Below, one piece after another: positions 22,405-32,815 of a stretch of 64,000 nt of DNA. Within the stretch, counting starts at the first letter, position 1; every line of letters begins with the position of its first letter. The DNA is from Perognathus longimembris pacificus. Lineage: Eukaryota; Chordata; Mammalia; Rodentia; Heteromyidae. The DNA lies in NCBI RefSeq assembly GCF_023159225.1, contig NC_063168.1:63653398-63717397 (forward strand). Direction: 5' to 3'. The notes under the pieces are model-generated. The model ran no database searches and was not told the origin of the DNA. It saw only the letters and a program-made list of their open reading frames with translations. The translations under genes were made by a program, and so were the position numbers.

Positions 22405-22642
22405 TTTTTGTGTGTGCTGGGAATGGCACTTGAGCTCAGGGCTTTGAGCTCTTATTTGGCTTTTTTCATTCAGGGCTAGTGCTGTACCATTCGAGCCACA
22501 CCCCCACTTCCAACTTCTTCATGGTTAATTGGAGAGAAGCATCTCATGGACATTTCTGCTTGGGCTGGCTTTGAACTGTGATCCTCAGATCTCAGCCTCC
22601 TGAGTAGCCAGGATTATAGATGTGAGACACTAGCGCCTGGCC
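22405..22642 (-). mobile_element. Composite SINE (7SL/B1-like + tRNA-like)
   Basis: The B1-type head ends at 'cactagcgcctggcc' (about 22628-22642). The linker is at 'atggttaattggagagaag' and the tRNA-like monomer is at 22425-22510 with 'gggctagtgctgtaccattc'. The 3' end lies at the T-rich start near 22405. Confidence 0.85.
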
Positions 22643-23182
22643 ACTAAGCTGGTGTTGATGATCTACTGGAGTCCAGCTGAGATGAAGTCCCTGATATGAT
22701 ACTGTGACAGGGGAGACTTCTTCATATGGTAACTTTTCTGGGAGGCTATTCTTACTGGCAGGCTAGGAGGTTTCTCAGGGGTGAGAGGCCTGGCCCTGTC
22801 ATGTTGGGTGGAGGGTGGTCGAAGCTTGAGACTAGACTTCTAGACCAAACATTGACTTGGTCCCCCCAAATGGACCTTGACAGTGATCAAGATATTTCAG
22901 AAAATAGCTCCCACACTGACTCTCATATCCCAATTGCTCATCCCCTCCATTAGCCTGTGCTTGGGGGGTGGGGGGTGGGGCGGGTACCAATCAAAGTGGG
23001 GAGGGGAGGAAGAAAGTGAGAGGGATTGATTACTGTTGTCTCAGAAAGAAGTGCTTGACAAACTGAACTGCCGTGTGCACAGCAGTGGTATGAACCCCAA
23101 TCCACATAAAACTAAAATGGAACTCTAGCCAGCCCTATGGACTTGGGCCCCCAGTTTGGTTACCAGGTAAACTGGTAGCACA
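22643..23182. other. Unique non-coding sequence with a G-rich patch
   Basis: No gene is recognised. A G-rich patch at 22961-22983 has at least four runs of three or more G and could form a G-quadruplex. Confidence 0.4.
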
Positions 23183-23528
23183 GTTTTAATGTGTCTCTCA
23201 AAATTCATATTGGAAATTTGCACCCCCGATGCAACAGCACTTGGAGGTGGGGCCTAAGGGGAGGTGTTCAGGTCCCAAGAATCCCATCATCACAAAGAGA
23301 TTAATGTTATGATCCCTGGAGCAGACAGTCTTTGGGGGAGTTGGGTTCATGATAAAAGGAGGAGTTTGGCTCCCACTCTTCCCTCTCTTACAGGCTGTCT
23401 TGTCCTTTCCTCCAGTGCCATGGGATGACATAGCACCAAGGCCCACACCAGACATTAGTAACGTCTTGGTAGTGGACTTCTCAGCCTCTATAGGCTCTGA
23501 GCCTCTGTTTATCTCAAGGACCAAATAG
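23183..23528 (+). mobile_element. ERVL-MaLR-type LTR relic (ORR1/MLT-like)
   Basis: The order 'aatgtgtctctcaaaattca', 'cttggaggtggggcctaagg', 'gagattaatgttatgatccc', 'gtcttggtagtggacttctc' and 'agcctctataggctctgag' follows the pattern of MaLR solitary LTRs. The extreme ends are decayed and no internal retroviral genes are present, so it is most likely an old solo LTR. Confidence 0.7.
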
Positions 23529-23689
23529 CTACTCTACCACAGCCAATCCGTAGACTCTCCCCCACTCGGGGTACCCATACCACATGCACAGGCAGCCTTG
23601 ACGGGGTGTCTAGAGACAGCCCTGTGAATCACACTGCTTTTGCAGAAAATAAAGGTGTTCTAGGGATGTGTGCATACCTAAAAGGCTCT

Positions 23690-23910
23690 TCCAAAAAGTA
23701 AATACACGTATCTAAGGGGCAATATGGATTTAGGAAACAGCCTTCCCTTTGAGCTCATTCCCCATTGATTGAGGGTTAATAGCGAGGCATTATTAGTTTA
23801 ATTTCACAGTCTAATCAGTTTCCTGCTTTATTGATCGAAGGACTCGGAGCAATTATAATTTTGTGAGGCTGAAAGGGAAAACTCTGGGCTAAAGGAATAA
23901 AGCCAGGTGG
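23690..23910. promoter_or_regulatory. Candidate conserved non-coding block
   Basis: A repeat-free AT-rich stretch with dense homeodomain-type cores: 'ggttaatagcgagg', 'tattagtttaattt', 'tctaatcag', and AATTATAATT at 23851-23860. CpGs are kept at 23836 and 23845. It resembles a homeodomain-responsive enhancer. No alignment was possible. Confidence 0.35.
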
Positions 23911-24224
23911 CTCTCTGAGCTCTGGGGCCACACAAGGGAGCTCCTGGCTTGTTCTTTCACGCAGCTCACCTGATGGAGGTCATGATCCAAAGGCCGTTCA
24001 TCCCACACATCTTCCTCCCACTGGTGAGCCTCAGAATGCAGCCATCCATCAGACCCCATGGGAGCTACTTATTAACTAGCAACAGAAATGACGACCGGCC
24101 TCAGAAACAGCTTCTCTTGTCAATGATGCTCAAGCCCAAAGCCCCCTCAAAGGCCATTCTGAGCCCCAACCAGCCTGGGGCCTCATTGTGAAACACCCTC
24201 CGTCAGCAGGGCCCCATCTGTGCG

Positions 24225-24425
24225 ATGGAATTTTTTTTGTCACTTTTTCAAATCAGAATAGAAACAATTTTTAGTCTATAATTATCATTTCTTTTCTCAA
24301 CAGACAAATGTTTCCTTTTAAATTGTAGGGCGGAAAAAGCAAAGAACAACATTTTAAACCAAAAAGAAAGACTAAAATTAATTTCCTCTTCACAGAAAAA
24401 TAAAATAGAGTTCTAAGAAGCCAGG
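24225..24425. promoter_or_regulatory. Candidate AT-rich regulatory sequence
   Basis: About 200 bases of AT-rich unique sequence with several A/T runs, TAATTA-like cores ('tataattatc', 'aaaattaatttcc') and a 'gggcgg' GC box near 24329. A pyrimidine tract followed by 'caacag' near 24300 looks like a splice acceptor, but no supportable exon follows. Confidence 0.25.
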
Positions 24426-24654
24426 TTTTCTTTTTTCCAAAAGAGCAACAAATACAACAGCGATTTCTTCCCCACCATTAAATGCCCATTTTTGAGAAGC
24501 AAGTCTGGGAGAGATGGTACTGAGAGGGTTCGAGTACTGGCCTCTATAGTCTGGGCTTGGGCAACAGCACAGGGCCTGCACTCGCTCTCCTGGAGGAGTC
24601 TAGGCTGCCCCTGGTGTCTAGTCCTCTGTGGGTGAAGCACTGGAAGCCTTCAGC

Positions 24655-24860
24655 ATGGGGAATTAGCTTGAGATTTAGAGTCCTGGGGCTTAGGGCCCGA
24701 AATCTACCCATTGCCCCCATAGAGCCTAAGAATGTGTGCTCACCTCCCAAGCCCCTCAGTTTCCTCATCTCTAAGATGGGAGCAATAATCATTTCACAAG
24801 GTTGTTGCAAAATGAGTTCACAAGCTGCTGTAAGTCCGAAGTACTGAACAAAGCCTGCGA
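24655..24860 (+). mobile_element. MIR SINE relic
   Basis: The pattern 'cctcagtttcctcatctcta', 'agatgggagcaataatcatt', 'cacaaggttgttgcaaaatg' is diagnostic of MIR, plus strand. The 5' tRNA-like part (24660-24720) is diverged. Confidence 0.8.
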
Positions 24861-25969
24861 CTTCCATCAGACAGACTGGGCTAGCCAGACTCACTATTGA
24901 AGCGCCAGCTCTGGACTGGGAAGCCCAGCACCCTCCAAGTCCTGAGCAGGTGCCTCCCAAAGAGCAGGCATCTCAGCTCCCCATGCATGCACAGGACACA
25001 CACTGACAGACATGCACAGTGCTCAGTGCACAGTGCTCCTGTCCTTGATGCACTAAGGGCTACCCCATTAGAGGATGAGTGGGCCACAGTTTAAAAGCTC
25101 CCCAAAAGTCCCATGTAGTTGGGCCTGCTCAGATGATGGAGCAGGAAGGATGTTGGAGCAAGGAGTGGCCAACGTCTTAAGAGTCCAATGTCAGGGAGTC
25201 AGGTGTCGGAACGGGTTGACCAATGGCCAAGCCCACCCCCTAGCCTCCTCCACGTGTCCACGAACACATTACACCAGTTTTGGTGGTCACTTCTGATCCA
25301 TCCAGGCTAGTCCTCAGCAGAAAACTCCTCAGGGATTCCCCATTACCCGGAGATAGACTGGTAAATGTTTAATGTGTGGCTCTGGGGGTGGTGGGAACCA
25401 AGATACACAAAAGCCACTCGGGCCTTCATTAGTACCATTCACCAGCCTTGGATATAGAAATACTTCCCCCACTGTGGCCATCTGAGCTACTAACATGATG
25501 ACACTGATTGTGGAGCTGGGAAGAGGCGTCAACCATGAGCTCTCAGGAGCGACTTAGCAAGGCCCTACCCCACCCGGCTGACGGCGTGTGGAAGATTCGC
25601 TCGTGAACCAGGTGCAGGGCTGGGGAAGACGCTGTGGGAAAGCTGTTGCAGGGCGGTTCCGTGACTAGGAGGGCCCCATGACACACTGGCAGGCAGAGAG
25701 CAGAGTGGGCACCAAGCCACCATGCTCTGGTCTTTCTGCTTTGACCTTCAGGGGCATCTCCCCACACCCCAACACCTTCTCTGACATGCCGGCCTTTTCA
25801 CTCCTGATACCATCTCTATGCTTACCTCTTAGGTCTCCACAAAGCCCTATAGATCAATCTCATACCTCCCCCATGGTTCCTGCTCACACTTTGGGATGCC
25901 TGGCTTTCAGGCCAAGAATTTGTTTCTTTGGCTCCTCTGCCTCCGATGCTGCCCTTCCCACAGTCACCG
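24861..25969. other. Unique non-coding sequence
   Basis: No recognisable gene or repeat. The plus-strand 148-codon frame at 25678-26124 runs into the L2-like relic and has no domain. Confidence 0.35.
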
Positions 25970-26130
25970 ACCATACCTGTGTGCCCCTTCAAGGCTGCGC
26001 TCTGCACCGCCTCCTCTATGAGTTCTCTGGATGGCCACACTCCCTGTATCTGTTGCTAATGAGCTCCACAGTGCACAAAGGCACGCCTCAGCTTGACTGC
26101 ATACTCTATGCACTTTCCCAGTAGAACAAA
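25970..26130 (+). mobile_element. LINE L2 relic
   Basis: The segment 'ccccttcaaggctgcgctct' followed by 'gcaccgcctcctctatgag' parallels the L2 stretch that usually reads like a cluster of CTCCTCC and GAAGCCTTCC. The upstream pyrimidine-rich region may belong to the same copy. Confidence 0.4.
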
Positions 26131-28103
26131 GACTCTGGAACCTTCTATTGCACGACTCAACACTCCTCAGAACAGGGCTTCTTATTCAAGATTCTTCAGC
26201 ACCCCTGCCTTTCAAGGAAGCAGAGGAGGGCAAGCATTAGTGTCCATCCAACATCTGCACTTTGCAAGGACAAAAGAACTGTGGACTCAAGCAAGGATCT
26301 CAGTGATGTTACTTGCCGTGGCCAGGCAGAGCCAGAAGCATGGCCAAGCTATACTGGGAAGCAGCTCGATGTGGGCTCCAGGCTACAGTCAGACTCTCGA
26401 GCAGAACAGGCGTGGCCTGGGACAGACAGAGACACTCTATCGCTGTAATGAGCCCAACAGGTGGAAAAGGCAACTGGGCATCCCGTGCACCTGATCGCTT
26501 TCTAAAAATAGCTGGGGCCTGGCCCTGCAGACTCCCTCCGAGTGCAGGCCGGGGCTGGGCTCATGGCTATTTGCCCACTAAGCTTCAGAGGTGGGAGGCA
26601 CGTTCTTGTTCCTGTACCTTACCTAACCCAGGCATGGCTAACACTGAACCTCAGACTAAGAAAAACTCCAGGCCAGGTCTAGGGCCTGGATCACTATTCC
26701 CTTAACTCTGTCCTACTCCCTGGACAGAAGGACCTGTCTCTTGGCTGCTAGGTCATATGGAAGAGGAAAGCAGACAGGGCATGAGCAGATGCCAGAGGGC
26801 AGTGAGCACTACTTTTTTTTTTTTTTTTTTTTGGCCAAGGGATCTGGGTACACAGACATTCTCATCGGAGCAAGGCACTGACAGCATCAAACAGAAATGT
26901 CATGCTCTGTAGCCATGTGGTACAGGAGAAAACAAGGAAAGGAGTCTTTAGGCCAAACCCCACAAGTTTCCTCTACCCTCCTGGCCTTGCAGGCTTGAGA
27001 CAAACAGTAGGCAATAGAACAAAGGGAAAGTTCTTCTCTTCCAGGCACAGGCTTGGCTGTAACCCATACCCTCAGAGCCTGAGTTGTCTCAGCTTCTTCC
27101 CTCCATCCTACGGGTCTAGACAGGAATACTTAGCTCCCAGCACCTTGGAATCATGTGTTTGGCCTCCCTTCCCAGCACCAGCACCTGGGATTCTCAGTTG
27201 GCTCGGGGGAATCTTTTATAAACAAATTACATTCATTAAAAGAAGTATGAAATTCAAACAAGCCAGAAAGGCAGCAACTTCTGGAGATCACTGTCATCCA
27301 GATGAGAACCAAAGGTTACACGTTTGTACAAAAATTACAGCGAAGGAACATACTTTCTTTCCAACCAGATCCCTAGAAAACAGGACTGCCCCCCACCCTC
27401 CCCGTTTGGAACAAGTCTCGCTCGCGGCTCTGGGGAGATACCAGGCAACTAGAAAGCCCTGTTTGCCTGTAACATTTCCACACCAAATCTCCCCTCCTCT
27501 CACTGTGAGGTGAATACTTTTGACTTTCTTATTGGAGCTCTGGAAAGGGCCACAGAGCACTGCTTGTCCCGGAAGAGCTGGCATGGCTAGTGAAGTCATG
27601 GAGCCCAGCAGGGAGGCCCCTTCTGCTGCCCTGACCCTCCACCCACTCCAGCCCCACTCCGAGCTGATGGCCACACACACCCGGCACACATGCTCCCCCG
27701 CCCTCACAGTGCCAGATCATGTTGCTGAAATGTGACTCCCGCCCTCATCCTGCCAGCTCTGGGCCACCCCGGTACTTTAGCATGCGCAGTCACCCACCCA
27801 TGAGCTGCGAACATCTGTCAGGGTGACTCGAAGCTACTCTCTCCTCAGCACCTCTTCCTCCAGGGCAGGTTGGTACAGCATCTGCGGACCAATGCCTCTG
27901 TCTTCCCCAGCACTCAGAGCCAAAGAGGTGAGTCCTCCACGCCTGTGCCCCTGCGGTCTCTTCCAGCCACTGGCCAGCTCCAGGTTTAGTAGAGTGGAAA
28001 GAGATGCAGATGAGGAGCTTGGCTATTGGGTTTGGGCGAGTTCTGACACTGGCTGCCCTGCCCTGGCAAGAGCTCCCTTTACCTGTCTTAAAGACACATT
28101 GAG
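26131..28103. other. Unique non-coding sequence
   Basis: A T run of about 20 lies at 26813-26832, possibly the tail of a lost antisense SINE. The 203-codon plus frame at 26902-27513 and the 137-codon minus frame at 27294-27707 overlap each other and have no domain. A faint MIR-like stretch occurs near 27990-28095. Confidence 0.4.
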
Positions 28104-28350
28104 AGCCAGGAGCAGGTTGCTCACTCGCGCCTGTAACCACAGCTACTGAGGAGGCTGAGATCTGAGGATCCCAGTTCAAAGCCGGCCCAGGAAGAAAAGT
28201 CTCTGAGATTCTTATCTCTAATTAACAACCAAGAAGCCAGAAGTGGAGGTGTGGCTCAAGTGGTAGAGAGCCAGCCTTAAGTGAAATTGCTAAGGGGCAG
28301 CATGCAAGCCCTGAGTTCAAGCCCCAGTACTGGCATGCGCACACACACAA
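28104..28350 (+). mobile_element. Composite SINE with short CA-rich tail
   Basis: A nearly complete copy: B1-like head ('ctactgaggaggctgagatc'), linker ('ctctaattaacaaccaagaa'), tRNA-like monomer ('gtggctcaagtggtagagag'), B-box-like 'gagttcaagccccagtactg', then a GCGCACACACAC tail. Confidence 0.88.
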
Positions 28351-28419
28351 AAGAATAGGCACTTGGGGGGGAAAAAAAAAACCTGGATGGAGAAAAACTT
28401 TGAGAGAGTGGGGAACAAA

Positions 28420-28760
28420 AAATCCATCATTGTTGTAGAGCAACACTAAAAGTGTTCAGAGAAGCTCCTAAGCACATGAGGCCCGGGCCTGCCTCCGCCA
28501 ACCTTGTCTTTACGAGATAAGTACTTACTTCAAGGTTCCTGTTTCCTCTTTGGTAAAAGGAATTGCAGAGGCATGCCAAGTCCAAAGCAGCACAAACAGC
28601 GAATAATCGTTTGGAAGAGAAGCTCGTTGAAATGAGTCTTTGCTGGGGACAAGGTCGGCTGGCAGGCTTGGCCTATAAATCACGGCGCCCTCTTCAGCTT
28701 ACTGGCTCTCACAAAGATATGAACTTGGCTGGACTTTGACATTTCCTAGCTCCTGCCTCT
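28420..28760. promoter_or_regulatory. Candidate conserved non-coding block
   Basis: A repeat-free stretch with retained CpGs and a TATA-like 'cctataaatcacggcgccc' at 28671-28689. That arrangement could be a small core promoter, but no start codon-bearing exon or RNA is evident. Enhancer-type function is equally possible. Confidence 0.25.
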
Positions 28761-28805
28761 GTGTTCTGCGCACAGTAGGCTTTTAGTCATTGTTTGCTGA
28801 ACTGA
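28750..28805 (+). mobile_element. LINE L2 relic (extreme 3' tail)
   Basis: The text 'gcgcacagtaggcttttagt' followed by 'cattgtttgctgaactgact' matches the terminal segment of L2. Confidence 0.5.
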
Positions 28806-30011
28806 CTCATTGCAGAGGCAGCTGGAGAGGGGAGCTGGGGGTAAAGCTGTGTCCCCCTGAACTACAGAGTCACTACCCAGGGCCCAGGCATGGGACAGAA
28901 TCCAAATCAGCCCGGCTTCTGTCAGCCGCAGCGGGGCAGCGCTTTCTGACAGCCTCAGCTGAAAGGGATTCTGGGGGAAGCCTAGGAAGGGCAGAATGAA
29001 AATACTTGCTGTATTACGTTGCAGGGGTGGTAGGATTAGAATTTTAGGAATTTCTTAGCGACATTCTTGCATTCTTATCTATTTTTCCTTAAAATCAAAG
29101 GTGAGATCCCCTGGTTTAGCACTTGCGTCTTTTGTTTTTGAATGGAGGAAGGATCATAAATGAAAGAGGCTAGGAAGCTTGTTCTGGGAAACCCCTGTGC
29201 TCTCTTTTCTCTCCTCCTGATGAGACGTGGGCCCTCAGCCCTGGCCCACCCAGATCACCGTGCTGCCAGCTTGCCACTGGCACTCAGGAAGCACAATGTT
29301 TTGAGTTGGGAATTCCGTGAACAAAGTAGAAATGGGTGCTGGTAAAAGAAGGAGTGGAAGTCAGATACTACGCAGTCTGTACACTTCTGCCCCTACTCAC
29401 TGACACTGGGCTCTGAAAAACATCTTCTGCTCCCCAAATGCCTATGACTGTCCCTGCAGACAGCTAGCTGCAAAGCCCTAGCACAGCTCTCTGGGGACAG
29501 CTCTAATGCTATTCATGTCATCAGCAACTTGGAGACTGCAGTCAAGACAATGGCAAAGCCAAGTCCACACCTTGATGCAGAGGTGTTACCTGTGTGGGGC
29601 AGGCTCGCCCTGCGTAAGCCATGGAGGATGCAGGGGTAGGGGTTGTTGCAGGTCCACTTGGTGGATGGAGCCATTTTACATCTATAGATTTGGCTGTGAT
29701 TGTAGATGGCACTACTCCATCTGGACAGCTGACTTGAATGTCAGGAATACAAACTACATATCTGGACTCAGGGTTTGAATCAAAGGGGACAAAACCCTCT
29801 CTATAGAGACACGGAGGGCTTTCTTATCTCATGCTGTAGGACTCTAAGTCCCTTTGGGGACATAAGCTCTCTCTGTGGGAAGAGAATTAGAGAGACTGTC
29901 TTACCTTTCTACTGAACTTGGACAATTCTCCAACCTTGCAACAGAGCATCCTATTTTTCTGATTAGGTTTCAAAAAGGTTAAAGTTCTCCAACATGTCCA
30001 GAAACATAAGT
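28806..30011. other. Unique non-coding sequence
   Basis: No gene or repeat family is recognised. Open frames are of at most about 90 codons. Confidence 0.4.
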
Positions 30012-30070
30012 AGCTGTCCTTGGTGAAGAGCACTTGCCTAGTAGAGGTGAGGCTCTGGATTTAATTCCCA

Positions 30071-30071
<1 letters not shown>
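30012..30071 (+). mobile_element. ID-like tRNA-derived SINE monomer
   Basis: The text 'ctgtccttggtgaagagcac', 'ttgcctagtagaggtgaggc' and 'tctggatttaattcccagac' follows the ID plan, with a decayed A box and a B box near 'ggatttaattcc'. Its tail is the CA repeat that follows. Confidence 0.7.

Positions 30072-30127
<56 letters not shown>
30072..30127. repeat. (AC)n microsatellite
   Basis: About 28 uninterrupted AC units directly at the 3' end of an ID-like SINE. Confidence 0.98.
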
Positions 30128-30129
<2 letters not shown>

Positions 30130-30262
30130 AGAGGGGGGTGGGGGGAGGGAGGGAGAGAGGAAAAGAGAGAGAAGAGGGGGAGGGGGAAGAAGAGGAAAGG
30201 GGAGAGGGAAAGGAAGAGAAGGAGAAAGAGATAGAAAGAGAGGAAGGAGGGAGAGAGAAGAA
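30128..30262. repeat. Long purine tract
   Basis: About 130 bases almost purely A and G (imperfect GGGA, GAGA and GGAA units) adjoining the AC repeat. Open frames here are repeat artefacts. Confidence 0.93.
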
Positions 30263-30639
30263 CAGCCATCCTTCCATTATTCCAAAAATAATCATAATTT
30301 AAGGCTCAAAGGATAAACTAGCCAAAGGACATCATAGCACAGAAGCTCAAGGTTCATAGGAAAGCTCCAGAATCCTCAATTGTAGCTGAAGAATGCATCC
30401 TGTGCATTCAAGTCAACCAAGCAGGGCCACAGTGGGGTGTGGAAGCACTGTGTTTCCAGGCAAGAAACAATGACTATAGCAAGCTGAATGGATGGGAAGA
30501 GGTAAGATGTAGGAAGAACACAGAAATCAGCAAGCTCTGGTCATTTGGTTCAGAGGCAAACAGCCTAACTACCTCCGTGGGACCCAGAGCATCCACATAT
30601 CACTGCACTATAAACACTGCTATGAAAGCTGTAGGCCTG

Positions 30640-30850
30640 TTAAGACAGCAGGCTTTGGGTTTCCACAGAGCCTCATGTCCTCGCTCTGACATATATCATC
30701 TGGATGTCCTTGAGCAATCTGATTTAACTTTTTGAGCTTATTTTCTCTCAAGAAATGGGGACACAAGCAAGCCATTCCTCCTCTTAGCTACAGAGGAGGC
30801 TCCTGTGAGGCAGTAAGTTGTGTCTGGGCCACACAGAGGATGCCCCTTAC
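30640..30850 (+). mobile_element. MIR SINE relic
   Basis: The segments 'tggatgtccttgagcaatct', 'gatttaactttttgagctta' and 'tctcaagaaatggggacaca' parallel the MIR core. The ends are diffuse. Confidence 0.5.
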
Positions 30851-32388
30851 ATCTGACATGCCAAAACAGAGTGGGGTGGGGGAAAGATCTACCCCACATG
30901 CTTAAAATTGAGGGCTCTAGGCAGGGGTAAAAATGACGGAGAGAGGTAGAGGAAGTGACTGTGGGGATGGGAAAGTAAGGCAAGCACAGCCCACCACCTC
31001 CATAAAAGACCTTCCATATTTCACTCCCAGGGGCTTGACACATACCTAACTCCCCCCTCCTACAGCTTGCCTGTAGTCATCTGCAACTGCATTTAGAGAT
31101 GGAGGCTCTCGTGCAAGGGTGCAGGTCCTCTCCGAAGGCTGCACAGCTCACTATGGGGACTCAGACGCAGAATGATTTACTTCAAACCTGTGTCTTCTAC
31201 TAGATGGGAGGTGAGAGGTTGAGCCTAGGCGCCAGCAGACTGGGGAGTCATACTTGCCTGTGTGGCCCTATGACAGCAAATGGGTCCAAAGGGCAGGATA
31301 CACTGTGGCTTCAGTGAACCCGGGAGCCCCAGACTTTAAAGCCTTGTTGAGAAATCTGAGCATTAAGAGGTTTGTGGTATGGCTGAGGGGGAAGAGAAAC
31401 GGGAAACTTCCAATGGATGAGCCTCACTTCTAAGATTTCCACAAAGGAGCCCCCTTTCCTTCCTCCAGCAGACAAGGCCCAGGAGGGTTTGGGCCCAGAG
31501 CCTTCTCCGGAAGTCATCCTAGAAATGCTTGTATTGGTCCCCTCCCACCTTACCCTGAACAGGCAGAAGAGAAGGACATAAGCACACAGGATACTCTACC
31601 ATAGACTCTTCTCACTCTCTCTGGGTTGTGCCTGACCTAGGGTAAGTGAATCAAAATATTTACAAAGAAAAAGAGCAAAGTGAAGGAGACAGGTCTTTCA
31701 CTAGAACCATATAGGAAAATGACCGTTACTGAAGCCCAATATGCATCCTGAACCTGGGTTTATGATAATGTAGCATTTCCGGCAATGAAAGGAGGGATGA
31801 AAGTGGAAGAAGAGATGAAAACGGACCAATGTTCTTCAGAGATCTCAGTACTATGACTTCTGGTTCTTTCTGCTGAAATGCACAAGTATCTGTAACAAAG
31901 CTTCCTGTGTACTTCTAAGAAGGAAGGTATGAAAAAACAAACATGGGGCATCCTTGCCTGGCATTCGTCCTGACCCTGGGCTCCGGCCTCTCCCCTTCTC
32001 CCCTGCACTCGAGCCTCTCTAGATCCAAGGCTTCCCCCCTCCCGGTGTAGCTCCCCATGCAGATTCCTGGGCAAGATTCCCAGAGGTGGGCATGCTGAGT
32101 TCTCAGGCCCAGCAGGTTGGTTCAGGCCCAGCAGGTTGGTTTGGCGCCGCCCTGCCCTGGGCCCGGTGGGGGGGGGGGTTCTGCACCCCAGCCCCCTCAG
32201 GCCCGAGCTCCCTTTCTGCACCCCCTTTTACCCCAGTTCCCTGCCTGCACCTCCTCTCTCGGCCCTCCTTTGCCAGCATGTTTCCTAACCACCGAGCATG
32301 GGCCAGGCCTGCACCAGGCTTGGGATGATCAGTGGAGCTGGGCCTGCCCCCACGCCATTTCTAACCAGTGAGGGAGTCTGATGATGAA
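30851..32388. other. Unique non-coding sequence
   Basis: A weak MIR-like trace occurs at 31095-31205 (minus). 31960-32330 is GC-rich and pyrimidine-rich with a G run at 32167-32178 and a small tandem duplication (listed separately). The 153-codon minus frame at 31760-32221 has no domain. Confidence 0.4.
32103..32140. repeat. Perfect 19-bp tandem duplication
   Basis: The unit 'tcaggcccagcaggttggt' occurs twice head to tail (32103-32121 and 32122-32140) without a mismatch, implying a recent duplication by slippage. Confidence 0.95.
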
Positions 32389-32550
32389 ACAGCTCCTATC
32401 CCACTCCAGTCAGAACGGCCACCTTCCAGAAAGAAATGGCCGGCCAGGAGGCACGGCAAAGGCACCCTCGCCCATCACTGGTGGGAATGCAAACCTTGCT
32501 TCACAACCACTGTGGAAGGCACAATGGAGATTTGTCCAAAAAACTAAAAA
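32389..32550 (+). mobile_element. L1 ORF2 3' fragment
   Basis: The text 'cagtcagaacggccaccttc', then 'catcactggtgggaatgcaa', 'caaccactgtggaaggcac' and 'aaactaaaaac' is sense-strand L1 near the end of ORF2. The encoded reverse-transcriptase tail is broken by indels. It stops abruptly at a SINE monomer, and L1 sequence from further upstream in the element occurs again at 32675-32815. Confidence 0.75.
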
Positions 32551-32552
32551 CA

Positions 32553-32668
32553 GGAAGTGGAAGTGTGGCTCAAATGTACAACACCAGCCTTGAGCAAAAA
32601 AAAAAAGCCAAGTGAGAGCATCAGGCCTTGCGTTCAAGTCCTCATATTGATGAAAACAAGCAACAAAA
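32553..32668 (+). mobile_element. Single tRNA-like (Geo-type) SINE monomer
   Basis: Begins 'ggaagtggaagtgtggctc', contains 'caccagccttgagc', an internal A run (32598-32608), and ends with 'gcgttcaagtcctcatattg' and an A-rich tail. It lacks the B1-like or ID-like left part seen in other copies, so it is either 5' truncated or a free monomer. Confidence 0.7.
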
Positions 32669-32674
32669 AAGTGA

Positions 32675-32815
32675 AAAGATAGCCTGAAGAATAGAAGGCA
32701 TTCACAAGTTGTATGTCCAGTAAGGGTACAGTTTCTGCACTATATAAAGAGTTCCTGCAATGCACACATAAAAAGACAACTTAATAAAAAATGAAGAATT
32801 TGCAAAAAAAAAACC
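32675..32815 (+). mobile_element. L1 ORF2 fragment (upstream part, out of order)
   Basis: The text 'gtatgtccagtaagggtaca', 'gcactatataaagagttcct', 'gcaatgcacacataaaaag' and 'acttaataaaaaatga' resembles sense-strand L1 ORF2 that normally lies upstream of the segment at 32389-32550. Here it lies downstream. It ends in an A run near 32803. Confidence 0.6.

Noticed and set aside
24295..24335. Pyrimidine tract plus CAG resembling a splice acceptor
   Set aside because: No open exon with a donor follows that could be supported, and AT-rich DNA gives such matches by chance.
26902..27513. 203-codon open frame on the plus strand
   Set aside because: Overlapped by a 137-codon antisense frame, no recognisable domain, and a product rich in Pro, Ser and Arg typical of chance translation.
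31960..32340. GC-rich stretch as a CpG island promoter
   Set aside because: GC content is high but CpG dinucleotides are few and scattered, which does not fit a CpG island.
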